DNA of 18,634 bases from Haplosporangium gracile (taxonomy: Eukaryota > Mortierellomycota > Mortierellomycetes > Mortierellales > Mortierellaceae): positions 1-18,634 of the forward strand of contig JAAAUF010000830.1 in assembly GCA_015499985.1 (NCBI GenBank), read 5' to 3'. Below the pieces are notes generated by a model. The model had not been told where the DNA came from. It saw only the letters and a list, made by a program, of their open reading frames with translations, and did not search any database. The position numbers and the translations under genes were made by a program. Of the stretch, positions 7,262 through 18,590 are shown one piece after another; the first letter of the stretch is position 1, and each line of letters starts with the position of its first letter.

Positions 7262-9656
7262 TTACTTCAGCGAAGAAAAGTCCATTGGCAGCAAGATGTT
7301 GGCCTCCATGTTCTCAATCAGGCGCACTAATAACCGAGAAGAAAAGATAGAAGAAAGAGTTAGGAGCAGTTGATGTGCGAAGGGGGTCAATCAAGAAGAG
7401 CTGGGAACTGGTCGGATTTTGCTTACCGGTATTGTAGACAGTTTCTGCCCAGCCGTCGACCTTCCACGCCTGCTCGCGAGTCTTTTTGCGCGTCTCTAGA
7501 TCACTATTCATTTCATTGTTATTGTCAATGATGAGTTCCAAGTTAGTCGATCAAGCGTATCAGATTCCTGTAACAGCGCAAAGAACGATCCATGTGAGCG
7601 AAACTTACGGGTAGTTCCACATGTGGTGGACATAGTTCAGCTTTCCGAGCTGAGAGAACCATGCTCCAACAGGCTCACAGAACTGACGTCTGCACTCAAG
7701 ACCACGGCGCCAGTTGGTTTCCCACTCCAAAAGATTACCGGGCTATTAGTTGTAAACAAATAGCGTATGTATGTCAGCGACAAATTGTTGTGAGTATTGC
7801 TATGGATTCCAAGGAGGTGAATGTAAATGCAAATTAAAAATGATCGAATGGGTACCTTCAAGAGGTAGGTTCTCATCTCGTAGATACCGCCGAGGGCAAC
7901 TGGGGGTCGAGACTTCCAGAAGGCGAATTCGAGACAGATTTGGTTGTCACGGCTGATCAACATGGGTCGCAGGTCCTTCAAGAACTTTTGGTACGTCTAT
8001 GTGAATGTATAAGCAAAGCAAAGAAAAGTTGCGAGCGGAAGCTGAATTAGTGAAAAGATCGCCGATGACAAAGAGCGCGACACCCGTTTGTGTAGGAGTA
8101 AGGGTCATGGTGCTCCGTGCATGCAGGCGGTGTGATCCACTTACTGGGTCTTTACGCAATCGGTCCATCTCCTGAGTATGACCAAGGTATCCTTCAAACT
8201 CCCAGATGTGAACTATTATAGATTGTAAAGAAATATGTTTGAACATCAAGGTTAGTCTGTATTGGTCTGGCGTAAGTTCTGTCATTTCCCCTCACCCACG
8301 CTCGCATCCCAAGGCAAAATGCTTAGATACGACTACTTGTCCATCTTTTTCGCACACACAATCTTGTAAAAAAAGACACAGGTCATTCCTTCCTCTTTTC
8401 TTGCCTTTGTCGATATCTTGTTTACATTTGAGTTCAGTGCTCTTGAGAGACGCTCCCACCAACAATTTTTTTTTTTGTTTTTTTCACCCACATACACACG
8501 CACACATAAACACACTTATACGCATACGCAAGATTGACAGAGACGGAGAGGAGCGTTCTCGGCTTTACTCAACAAATAAAAAAAGCCTCCGTCATTCGCC
8601 ACTCTCGCCTCGCCCCATCCCATCCAAAATCCAAAACCCAAAACCCACTCCAAATATGCAATTCAACGCGTGAATATACAGATAAACACGCATGACGTCG
8701 CATGGGTCATGGGGTATTGGGTGTAATTCCTGGTTCCCTTTTGCCCTTTGTCAGGGCCATCCTTTCTCCATTCCTGTAAGGCATATAAACAAGACATAGT
8801 ACGCCCTTACAACACAATGCAAAGATAAACACGGGTGTAGTAATGGGGGTGTAAAAAAAAATATACTTGCCCGCAGTGTCGAGTTCGCCGATTTCCGTCA
8901 GCCAGCTTCCAGTGAGACGGATCTTGTTGTTGGACTCTTTCACAATCCTGGGGAACATATCCGACCTGTTGACAGTTAGGGAGAATGTGATATAGAGAAA
9001 CGACGCCAAAGAGAAGAAAGAAGCCGTTGTTAGTGGAGTTTCATGAGGAAAAAAGACGCGTGGGAACGGGATTCCTTTGCATACGTTGCTACTACTTTGG
9101 CGTCCCCACGCCACGATCCTGTGCAGGCTCAGGCGGACACGACATGATAAAAGAAGAATGCATGTTGTACGTACACAAGTTGGACATAGTCGTCAAATCG
9201 CTCGGGTCGGATGCGGTGTCCTGGAGGTATGTCAACAATGCAAAACAGTTTGATAGTGAGTATACATAACCACAAAGATTCCTGCCAAAAAAAAAAACAA
9301 AAAAATTGACATAACGCCTGCTTACTCTGGAGCTCATGGACGTATTTGCCTCTAGCCAAAGAAACACCCCAGGACTCTTGACTCTGAATCTTGGGCAAGG
9401 TACCAGATCCATGAAGAATGCTGTTGACAATGCCGCTGACCTTTCCAAGAGGTTTGCTGTTGGAGGAATCTTTGTTGTCGTTGTTGTCGGAGCCTTCGAC
9501 TTTGATGATGTTATCTGCTGGGTTTTTGGCCGAGGAGAGGGCGCGGGTGACCATAGGCAAGGTTGCGGCGCGCGCTGATTGGATGGTAGCGGCGCGAGAA
9601 GACGAGGCCAGGGCGGCTCGGGCAAAGGAAGCTTGGTTTCTGAGAAGGACGGACAT
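7262..9656 (-). CDS. NIPSNAP: NIPSNAP family mitochondrial protein
   Basis: Eight exons on the minus strand: 9656-9326, 9220-9175, 8965-8871, 8212-8145, 7996-7856, 7742-7609, 7503-7427, 7326-7262, giving 318 aa. Residues 1 to about 45 (MSVLLRNQASFARAALASSS onward) lack acidic residues and are rich in R, S and A, a typical mitochondrial presequence. Two NIPSNAP (ferredoxin-like, ABM-type) domains follow. The first runs from YVHELQRHRIRPERF (about 105) through GSWLTEIGELDTAVHIWEFEGY; the second from GGIYEMRTYLLKPG (about 217) through GKLNYVHHMWNYPDL, KTREQAW and ILLPMDFSSLK at the end. NIPSNAP proteins are mitochondrial; in animals they act as mitophagy signals, and the fungal role is less clear. 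Intron 3 (8870-8213) starts with GC instead of GT and is 658 nt long; only that donor gives the conserved DTAVHIWEF join. The gene is convergent to the carrier gene and divergent from the Ima1 gene. Family assignment is firm; function in this organism is inferred. Confidence 0.93.
8213..8870 (-). other. 658-nt GC-AG intron 3 of the NIPSNAP gene
   Basis: The minus-strand junctions read GCGG|GCAAGT at the donor and AATAG|TTCAC at the acceptor. GCAAGT is the usual form of the rare GC donor. The nearest GT donor (GTATAT, 4 nt further) would break the frame of the conserved VHIWEF segment. The plus strand of this intron holds C/T-rich and CACACA-type sequence (about 8340-8520) followed by CCCATCC/CCAAAACCC-type sequence (about 8605-8655) that resembles a 5' leader antisense to NIPSNAP. 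A 144-codon plus-strand open frame (8239-8673) is low-complexity and is not called as a gene. Confidence 0.88.
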
Positions 9657-10134
9657 GGTGGTGAAAGGAAGGCAGTTGGAGTGGGGAGGTTAGAGACTAG
9701 AAGCCGCTTATGGGGAGGGCACTGAAGCGGGGAATAAGATAGCGTGTGAGAGGATGAAGGGTGCGGTGTGTAGAGGTGTGGGGTGAAAGTTTAAAGAAGT
9801 AAGAAAGAAAGAAAAGAAAGAAAGGCAAAAAAAGAAAAAAGAAACGGAAGCGTTAAAAGGGGGGGATGATGCGTTGAAGAAGAAGGCTAAGTGGCCCAAT
9901 TCCAACAGGGGACCGAGCATAGTGCAGTGTGAGAGCACGATATGATAGATATGATGTACTAAACATAGGGTCATGTGATACAATGAATAATAAACATGTC
10001 CCCTCTCCAACAAACTCGTCGCTCTTTTTTTTCAATGCTCTTTTTGCTTCTGCCCTGTCTCCTCGTATCAACAACCCGCCATCTCGCCAAACAACTCAAC
10101 AACAAAACCCGATACAGCTTTATCTCACAGGACC
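9657..10134. promoter_or_regulatory. Divergent promoter region, NIPSNAP / Ima1
   Basis: 478 bp between two divergent start codons. About 9780-9860 is purine-rich on the plus strand, so C/T-rich for the minus-strand NIPSNAP gene. About 10014-10070 is C/T-rich on the plus strand and is followed by CAACAACAAAAC-type sequence resembling a 5' UTR, ending at the Ima1 ATG. Upstream ATGs occur on the plus strand (for example at 9994), but the transcription start is unknown, so it is unclear whether they lie in the mRNA. No TATA box was recognised with confidence. Confidence 0.6.
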
Positions 10135-13100
10135 ATGCAGAGGAACCGCCCTGGTCCAGCTCACTTCAAAGCTGCCTTCGCAGGAGGACCCACCCAGGAC
10201 ATCGCTGCTCGCCCTCGATCGCGCGCAACCACCCTCAGACCGATCAACCACCCCCCAGGCTGGCTCGAGACCATCCTCATGCGGCCCATCCGGGTCGAAT
10301 GCTGGTCCTGTCTTCGTTCCTCCTGGCTTCACCGTGGTCAGAAGGATGCAACCCCTCATGACTGGACCTGCCTCAACTGTCAGACCCACCAAAGACGAGA
10401 CAAGGTACCTTTGGAACAGAAACTTCTGGAGAAACGGAGGTTGCCAAGCCTCGACCGGAAAAATGGCAAGGACTGAGGCAACCTCTATTTTTTTTTTCTC
10501 TAACATCTGGTTTATCTATTAATTAGGATGGAAACATCGAATCGGTGCCTGAGATGTACGATAGCACACTGAACGAGGACACATCGGAGCGTATTGGTAA
10601 TCACTCCTTTCTGGATCAACTTACGCGTACAATCGTTACTCTGATCTGTTGGTCTGTTATGAACGGCTGTAATTTGAGTGTGCCTTTTTTTGCAGAACAG
10701 CTCTCAGCAGGAGGACTTAGCTCGAGTACCACACCCTATGAACCCACGATGTATTTACTGATACATATTAACGGTTGCCCATCATTTTTACAATAGCTCG
10801 AAGCCGGATGTCCAGGAATCGGGCAAGATCTCATGGATCTACGCCATCAAGCCCACAGGAGGATGTTTTCTGCGACAAATGCAGCAGTAACCAGAGAGTC
10901 ATCTACCAATTGCTTAGCAACTATATACCTGACGAAGATGTAAGTGAACAAACTTCTGAAAGAAAAGGTCAGTTAGCATCATCCTCTCTTGCGCTCACGC
11001 CTTATATTGACCGGACCGCTACCTTTTCGATGTAGGATGAAAACTACGAAGCCTTCTTAGAGAACGCGGATGCATATCGGCGGCAAGTGGAGGAGCGGTA
11101 TCCATTGGCGTGCTCAGATTGCCTCGATAAAGTCCAGCAGAAACTCTCTCAACAAAACTATCGGATCAAATCATCTCTGTTGAATGCAACACTGAGCAAG
11201 AGCCGTGGAGATCGTATCAGCCCGACCAGGAAATACCCGGACGCACTCTGGTTGCTGACAGGCGCATGCTGGATCGTCTCTCATGCAGCTTGGACAGCCG
11301 TCGAACTTGGAGGTAAGAAATTTTGAAGTACTCTAGAGGATGCCGTTATCCAAGCTTTAGCGATAGCTAGCTCAGTAACCAATACATAATTATTTAATAC
11401 CAAATAGTGTTGCTCCATCTTCCAAATAATGGACCATTCGAAGCTTTACGGCAACGGAGATATTCAGCAGATCATTCTACATTCAACACAATTGCTGGGA
11501 CAATCTCGAAACTTAACATTGCCTCTGTTTGGCCCTGGGCATCAACATTCGGACGGCCATTTCGGGATCTTCAGGAACACGAGTATCGCATGCTCCTACT
11601 CCTGGCATTAGCCTTTGTCTCTTTTGTCAGTCTTTTCTGGGATCCCTTACAGTTGATGCAATGGAGGTCGCCGCGTGCACGAATCAGGACACGATGGTAC
11701 CATTCATGGACGAAAAGAACTGCGCTCCCGCTCTTGGTTTTCCAGTTCGTGGCGCTCTACTCCAATCATCTCTGGCAGGAATCGCTCGTAGGTTACAGCA
11801 TGGTGATGGTGCTTCATACCCTTTATCTGGTGGCATTTTTTACAGGGCGGCAAGCATTGGATCCCATCGAGCTTAGGTTCGCACCCTCCATCTCCTCCTC
11901 ACCACCTCCAGAGGCTTCCACTAACGAGAATGCTCGTTCAGATAACAGACCCAATGTAAGTTGTCATAGACACATAGACAAGAATTGTCACCGCTTGTTT
12001 TGGCGGCTATTATTTTGTTTTTCTTCTACTTACCGGTAACTCTGCAACTTTCACCTTTAGCGCCCGTTGGCGGTTTCAAGGCAAGGCAGCTTTGTCAACC
12101 AATCGTTCAACCCTCCTGCCCTTTCTAGGACGGCTTCAGATCCCTCTAATCGGTTCGCTGCTTCTCCAAGCCCTAGCTGGGCCGACTATTCGGGATCGCA
12201 ATCGGATTCTCAGGACGCTAATCAAATGAGCTGGTCTCCCAAGAAACCGACATCGTCACCACCGACTCGTTTACCTGCCGTATTTGGCACATACAGAGAC
12301 TCGAGTCAGAAAACGACTCAGGATGACGCCTTCCTGCAAGGCGTGGCCCGCTTTGGACAGGATCCAACAAACACATATACCTCACACACCTCAACTCACA
12401 ATAATGACAGGAACAACGACAACAAGTTCCGCTCAAGGGCTTATGAGCCATCGCCACTCGCCAATCCATCTCTGATCACCAATATGAGTCTCGGCAACAT
12501 CTCGTTTGGAGAAATGTTGGGATTCCCCTCGGCTAAATTTCAGCAACCTGAAAACCACTTTGCTCATCGCTCACAACCGGATTCAGGTCGATCAGAACCC
12601 TGGGCGTTTCGAAAGCCTGCAGAGTCGAGTACCAATACCTTTGGGATGGATCGGATTCACCGTCGTGGCCAGCCATCTAGACCCTCAGGACTGTCAAGGA
12701 ACGCAGATGTTGATATGGAAGGGGACGATGATGATGACGAAGACAACGACAACAATATTCAGAGAGGCGCATTTGGACAACGTCGTCGGGATGCTGGTTC
12801 GGATTCGGACTTATTTGGCAATTCATTCTCCGCTATGGGTCGATCCAACCAAGTCAGAGATAGCTGGACAGTTGACGGCCGGGAAGCCTTTGCGGCCCAG
12901 ACATACTTCCCACCCGAGCCAGAGACAGGACTAGAGGACAACTTTTTCGGTGTTGTCAAGATTGTGGACGACTATTTGCCACCGAGGCAAGAACCGGGTA
13001 CGATTGATGCCAGAAATCTAATGCTCAAGAAGCGTATGGCAAGGCGGTGGCTCGTCCTTATCCTGATCTGCCGTGTTCTCTCAATGTTGAAGGTACTTTT

Positions 13101-13870
13101 TGTTCATGGCGTTTGTTTTACCTGTCTCAAGGTGCGCTTGACCTGACACTTACTAACTCTGTCACTTTACGCCTGCCTATCTGTAATAATAGCCTGATGG
13201 TCAGTGGTTGGATAAGTTGCTGTGGACGAGTCATCATGTCTTTGCGATCGTTCTGCTTCATGCAACAGCATTCTGGGTTCTGGACGAGTCCCGCGCCTTG
13301 CAGCGGTATTTGCACCGGAAACCATCGAAGAACGCCGAGAGGAAAACTGCCGTTGCCGTCAAATCCAAAGATCCCTTTGAGCCGACTTCATTAGACAAGA
13401 TCTGCTCTGTAAGAACCTCATTCGTGTCTTTTATTTTTGCAAATTTCGGTCAACGATGATAACTAATAATAATTGTTGTACTTGGTCTATAGTATATCCT
13501 AATGACGCTACTGTCGCTGCGAATCATGAGTTTGGCTTGGGCTGTAGTCAGCAAACCAGAGCAGGGAGTTGATATGAACGACTCTTGCATTCATGGACTG
13601 GATCTGTCTTCAGGAAAAAACATTGAGTATTGTCAGATCCCAATGGACGATCGATATAGTGACTTGGACTGGCCAATTGGAGCAGTGCAGCTGGCGATGC
13701 CCTGGGCCTATGATGGTGGATATGATCTGAGGACGCTGGCGTCATATGCGGGCTGGATCCATGACGGAGCAATTGTTGCGTTGTTTGGTGTGCTGATAGT
13801 ATGCGGAGCCGGAGTGTCGTCAGCCAATGATCGTTCCAAGGCTCCAGATGGGCGCAAGGTCAAGTCGTAA
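10135..13870 (+). CDS. ima1: Ima1/TMEM201 (Samp1)-family inner nuclear membrane protein
   Basis: Nine exons: 10135-10404, 10527-10596, 10696-10725, 10797-10939, 11036-11312, 11408-11955, 12061-13092, 13193-13408, 13493-13870 (987 aa). All introns are GT-AG. The N-terminal Ima1 domain shows CWSC (C56, C59), CLNC (C79, C82), FCDKC (C149, C152) and ACSDC (C197, C200), expected to bind zinc, plus the family-typical NYEAFLENADAYRRQVEERY. Hydrophobic segments at about 241-262, 325-341, 369-383, 390-409, 776-790, 804-820, 863-882 and 953-971 suggest a multi-pass protein. Residues about 420-750 form a long, probably disordered S/N/Q-rich insert with an acidic patch (D/E-rich, 662-677), then the conserved TYFPPEPETGLEDNFF. 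In fission yeast and animals this family sits in the inner nuclear membrane and links nuclear structure, centromeric chromatin and the cytoskeleton. Start choice: ATG 10135 has A at -3; ATG 10279 has a weaker context but gives the short N-terminus (939 aa) more typical of the family. Confidence 0.88.
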
Positions 13871-14191
13871 GATTTATTACACGACACATTTCTTTTTTTT
13901 TTCTTTTTCTTTTTCTTTGTCTCGAACAAGCAGAAATAAAACTCCAGGCAGCCAGCCACAAAAGAAGAGAAAAAAAAAGGGGGGGGACCTGAGCCTCCTC
14001 ATCTCTTTCGTGTCACACTTCCATTCGCTTTATTCACTCTTCTTTCGCCTTTCGTCTCTCATTCTTTCTTGTTCTCATCAAACCATCCATTCCCTATTTA
14101 AACCTCATCAACATACGACACTTACCCGCCAACTAAACATCAGGAAGAAACCCTAGCAAGGAACACCGCCGCCAAGTGAACAACAGGAGAC
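13871..14191 (+). promoter_or_regulatory. Tandem intergenic region, Ima1 3' end / Uso1 promoter
   Basis: Only 321 bp separate the Ima1 stop from the Uso1 start. The left end holds a T/C-rich run with CTTTTT units (about 13891-13918) and the AATAAA. An A-run followed by G-run lies at about 13970-13987. From about 13990 to 14080 the plus strand is C/T-rich, then CATCAACATACGACAC-type sequence resembling a 5' UTR leads to the ATG. Confidence 0.6.
13935..13940 (+). terminator. Candidate polyadenylation signal of Ima1 gene
   Basis: AATAAA on the coding strand, 65 nt after the Ima1 stop codon. Confidence 0.5.
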
Positions 14192-17100
14192 ATGAACTTT
14201 TTCGCAAGCGGGCTGAATACCCTTCGAGGTCAGAAGGGGCAGCACCAGACTGGGTCCGAGACCATCGACAGACTCTGCGACAGAATTGAGCATGCAACCC
14301 TTCTCGAAGACAGACGTGCCTCGGTCCTCGCCCTCAAGTCCTGCTCCCGAGAACACAGGCGGGTAATGCATCCTTCTTTCTCTTGTCTCGTAAACGATGA
14401 GTTGCATGCTGAACGCGTCTGGAGCAACGGACAGATGAGTAAAGCACAATAACTGGAACGTCTTAGCGATGATAACTAAACGTCTACTTACGTTAATGAA
14501 CCTTTCTTTTTTATTTCTGATGGCCATTTTTTTAGGATATTGGTGCGAGGGGTACCAAGGTTCTCTGCAAGGTTTTGCATCAGGACAATGCGGATATCGA
14601 TATCACCAAAGCCGTTCTGGAGACATTGACAGTGTTATGTCAACCCGAGTCGGTAATTGCCCACCAGAGTCTTTCTTATGCTCAAGGACGGTTTGCGCTT
14701 TTGTCACAAAAGCCGTAAATCAATGACTAATCTTACCTTGTATCGCAATCTTGACTGTCAATAGGACCGCGAAGAAGCGCAGGATTTTGCTCTGGAGATT
14801 TCAAAAGCTATCCTCGAGGTAAAGGGCTTACAGGAATGGCTACAAGTTGATTGCAATCAGTTGTGCTTTGACAACCCTCCTTGGAGACTAATCGACAGCT
14901 GACATTTCATTTCTTTAATAGGACGCGAGCAACGTGACAATTTTGCTGGACATGTTGGAAGAATACGATTTTTATGTGCGGTTCCATGTGGTATCGCTCC
15001 TCGCCACTCTGGTCCTGAGCAACACTGACCGTCTTCAGGAATGCATCCTTACTTCGCCCATGGGAATGTCGAGGCTAATGGCGCTCCTAGACGATCGTCG
15101 CGAGATTATCCGCAATGGTGAGAGATATCGCAATGAAAACTATCTTTGATCGAAATTGCTATTGGGACCTCGCTACTAACCTTTGTTGCCTCTCAATCGA
15201 TCATATCCCTTAGAGGGCCTACTACTGTTGATTTCATTGACAGAGTCGAATGCGGATCTTCAAAAGATTGTGGCGTTTGAGAATGCATTCGAAAGACTAC
15301 TGGCGATCATCGACGAGGAGGGCGCTATCTCTGGAGGCATCATTGTCCAGGACTGTCTTCAACTTGTACAGAATCTCTTGCGATACAACGTTTCAAATCA
15401 GGTACGGTGGTACGTTTCAACAAGCAAGCAATGACTCTACTCAGGATACAACTTTTCTTGAAGGTTAGTTCCTTACTATTACCTTTTTCGTTACACTTGA
15501 TACGGTAGAACTATTTCCGTGAGACGAGCTGCATTCAGAGGATTCCAGCTCTGTTCAACGAGGTGATCTTGGACGACAATGGAAAGCACGATACTTCAAT
15601 GAAGGATGTCTGGTCGGATCAAAAGGGCAACAACATGATCATGGTGTTGGAGCTCGTCCGTGTCCTGGTTGTCCCAGACCACTCCAACACCACTCCCAAT
15701 CAGGTATGGGATCCTTTCCAATTTTACTTTTGAGCTTACTGGATACATGTGTCTCAATGTCAATATGAACGTTATACTCACAAAACCACTTTCTCACCTT
15801 CGACGGAATTACTTGTGACCATCCCAATTAGAAATCAATGCACCAGTGCGGGATTCTTCAGCTGTTGATTGACGCGTCGCTGACCTCCAACGCCCCACAG
15901 CGTGTCAAGGCTAGTGCGTTCTACGCGTTGGCAGAGCTGATTCGACTCAACAAAGTGAACCAAGATGCGCTTTCCAAAGCGGTTATTATACCCTCCCATC
16001 CACCTGTCTTTGCTGCAGAAGCTCACAACTCAGCCTTAACACCTCCAAGTCGATCGTCAGTCCAACTTTCACGCTCATCGTTCCAGTCTGGACGCAATTC
16101 GGCCCTTGGAGAACATCGGCCATTCGAACAACGGGAGAGGTGTCCGGCCATTGTTGAAGTCGTTGCTATTGCTGTCGGGAAATATCCGGGATGCACTTAC
16201 TCTGTCAGAGCCGCCGCCACTTGTCTGTTCCAGGTAATTGACACTGTCTTTTGTTTGACAGTGGGGATTACTCAGTCGTTATTTGGACAGGAGGGAGAAT
16301 TCATGCTAACCTATTTTTTTGTCAATTATAGACGTTTGTGTTGGAGAACCCTGACACTCAGATGGTGCTAGCCACAACACTGAACCCACCGCCAGATGAC
16401 AACCCCAACACCCCGTCCAATGGTAAGCTCTATGCCTTGTACTAGGCATTGCCACATGCACCGACCCAACATCTCCTTAAACGTCCCCAACTGGAAACTT
16501 TTTTTTATTATCATTCTCTGTAGAAAAACCCCAGTCGCCCGGAACATTGCTGCTGGAGGCATTACAAGGATGGCAGGAAGATAATGAGACAGGAGCGATA
16601 GATCCGTATAACAGCTGGTTTGCAACGGTCCTGTTTTCACATATTCTTCAAAACAACCCACGTGCCAAAGCTATTGCATTAGCCATTACATTTGGCGACG
16701 AGGAAAATGGTAGGCTATTTGTTTAGGACGGATTTATGTTAAGACGAAGTATTTCGAAACTGACGTCTGAATTTGCGTCTGGATGTACAATAATAGGGGA
16801 GGATCCAGTGTCGTTGATCCATGCGATCGCTGCTGCTCTTATGGTGGCTGTCAAGGGCCAGTCTGATCCGCGCGTCGCTTTGGGTTATCTGGCTCTCCTC
16901 TGTGTATGGTGCTACGACAGCCCCAAGAGTATCAAGGACTTTTTGTCAGAAGGAGTCCATCTTCAGTTTGTAAGTCGTTGTCGAGGCCTCATTGCAATGC
17001 ATAATCAATATTTTCCCATTACCGTGCTTTAACATTGCAAATGTGTTTATATATGTGTGTGATGAATAGTTAATAGAGCTGATCAGTCCATCGTCAAAAG

Positions 17101-18100
17101 AAGATCCAATGGTTCAGGGACTGGCAGCTTTCTTGCTTGGTATTTGTTACGAGTTCAACTGGGAACAGGACGCTCTTATCACCCGTGCGACCATCCAACC
17201 CATTATTTTAAGCCGCATAGGACTTGACCATTTTGCAGCTTGCATTACTCGAGTACGAGAGTCCAAGCCCTTCAAGGCAGCCATGCCGTTTATGGTTGTT
17301 CTTCCGTCCGAGGAAGGTGGTGGAAGGTTGCCTGATCTGTATTTTGACTATTCCTTTGTTGAGTTTCTCAAGCGCACCTTCGGTGAGTATCTTGTTTTAT
17401 CTTTAGAAATTCATCACATTTATATCGTGAAAATCTTTTGCACATGAACTGACTGCGCTATGTGTTTTATATGTTTGTAGAGAGCACTCAAAAGTCGATT
17501 ATGGTGTCGCCCAGCAAGAGTCGTCCTTTGGCAGGATTGTCAGCTTCGGACCAAGCAGAGACAGAGTCGCAGATGGCATCGATGCAGGCCCAGATTGCGG
17601 CACAGAGCAGTGAGGTTGCTAACCTGAAGTCAAGTCACGACGCTGAATTGGCTAACTTGAGGCTGAGCCATGAAGCTGAGTTTACTAACTTGAGGTTGAG
17701 TCATGAAACTGAGTTGACTAGTTTCAAGGCAAAGCACGACGCAGAAATTGTAGACCTGAGATTGAAGCTTGACGAGGCCCACAGGATGCTTTCTCACCAG
17801 GTGCGTTCTTGTATTCATGATTGCGATCGCTATTGTTTGTTCTTTATTCGATCTTTGCTTTCTTTTTTGACTTGTATCTCTAATTATGTTTCCATATTAT
17901 GAGTGTAGGCCCATGAGAGAAGAGAGCATGAGGCGGTGTGGAGAGAGTTGGAAGAGTTGAGGGAACAGGGGCGTGAGCGCCAGGAGCGTCACGAGGCATT
18001 GGAGAAGGAACATGAGGACCTGTTGATCTGTTTGGCTGAGCAGGATGAGGAGCTGAGTGGATTGAAGGAGCACATCCTTGCCCTTGGGCTCAGCAAGTAG
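14192..18100 (+). CDS. USO1: Uso1/p115 vesicle-tethering golgin
   Basis: Thirteen exons: 14192-14362, 14536-14652, 14765-14818, 14922-15117, 15214-15401, 15509-15703, 15832-16233, 16332-16422, 16524-16709, 16797-16969, 17070-17382, 17481-17800, 17909-18100 (865 aa). All introns are GT-AG, 87-173 nt, all joins in frame. Residues 1 to about 695 form the armadillo-like head, with family-typical stretches such as DRRASVLALKS, YDFYVRFHVVSLLATL, IVQDCLQLVQNLLRYNVSNQ, FRETSCIQRIP and FLLGICYEFNW. A coiled-coil tail runs from about 720, ending in DLLICLAEQDEELSGLKEHI (about 839-858), the conserved p115 C-terminal segment. Uso1/p115 tethers ER-derived COPII vesicles to the early Golgi with Rab1/Ypt1 and helps SNARE assembly. 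The tail (about 170 residues) is short, nearer to animal p115 than to the very long budding-yeast Uso1. Odd points: a Ser-rich insert at 361-409 in the head and an 11-residue tandem repeat at 743-786 in the tail. A weak AATATA (18125) follows the stop; no AATAAA was seen. Confidence 0.95.
17621..17752 (+). repeat. Four tandem 33-bp repeats in Uso1 coiled coil
   Basis: Copies start at 17621, 17654, 17687 and 17720, with a partial fifth from 17753. Each encodes 11 residues, with the pattern NLRLSHEAEFT: compare NLKSSHDAELA, NLRLSHEAEFT, NLRLSHETELT and SFKAKHDAEIV, then DLRLKLDEAHR. The middle copies are nearly identical in DNA, indicating recent tandem duplication; the outer copies have diverged. 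Confidence 0.9.
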
Positions 18101-18450
18101 TATTGCAGGCTGCAAATTTCATAGAATATAAATGAGAAATATACAAAATATTTTGTTTTTCAGGCACCATCACCCTTCACCTTCGATAATCAGTTCTCGA
18201 TCAGTTGCGTTTGGATTGAACAGGTACAAGGAAAGGAAGAAAAGGAAGAGCAGAAGTGATTAAAATAGAAATTGGCCAATCAGAGTCGAGGAGGTCCATT
18301 TTTTTTCCACGGTCTGTGGCTTGGCACGCTACTTCAAGCCCTTGTCGCGTTTTTTTTTCCCTGTGGTCTCCCCCGCACAAGAAATTCGATTCACACGGGT
18401 GCACTTTTTGCACTCTTGCAGGCAGGCAGGGCAGGCACACCAAGTAAGGA

Positions 18451-18474
18451 CACACACACACACACACACACACA
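18451..18474 (+). repeat. (CA)12 microsatellite
   Basis: Twelve exact CA units, preceded by a GCAGG-rich short repeat (about 18418-18436). Confidence 0.95.
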
Positions 18475-18586
18475 ACCCGCTTCGGCTCTCTCTGCCTCTC
18501 TTTTGTGCCTTTACTTTATGACTTTTTTCTCTTCCTCCTTTCTCTTCACCCTCTTCTTTTACTTCCACTCCACTCCATTCTCACCT

Positions 18587-18590
<4 letters not shown>

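Noticed and set aside
8239..8673. A 144-codon plus-strand open frame inside NIPSNAP intron 3
   Set aside because: Its composition follows simple C/A/T-rich sequence and no domain is visible. Kept only as a possible antisense transcript.
10120..10506. A 128-codon minus-strand open frame
   Set aside because: Antisense shadow of Ima1 exon 1 in GC-rich sequence; no recognisable domain.
9929..10522. A 197-codon plus-strand open frame overlapping Ima1 exon 1
   Set aside because: It is a shadow in another frame of GC-rich sequence. The Ima1 frame carries the conserved CWSC/CLNC zinc motif and splices in frame to the rest of the family sequence; this frame shows no domain.
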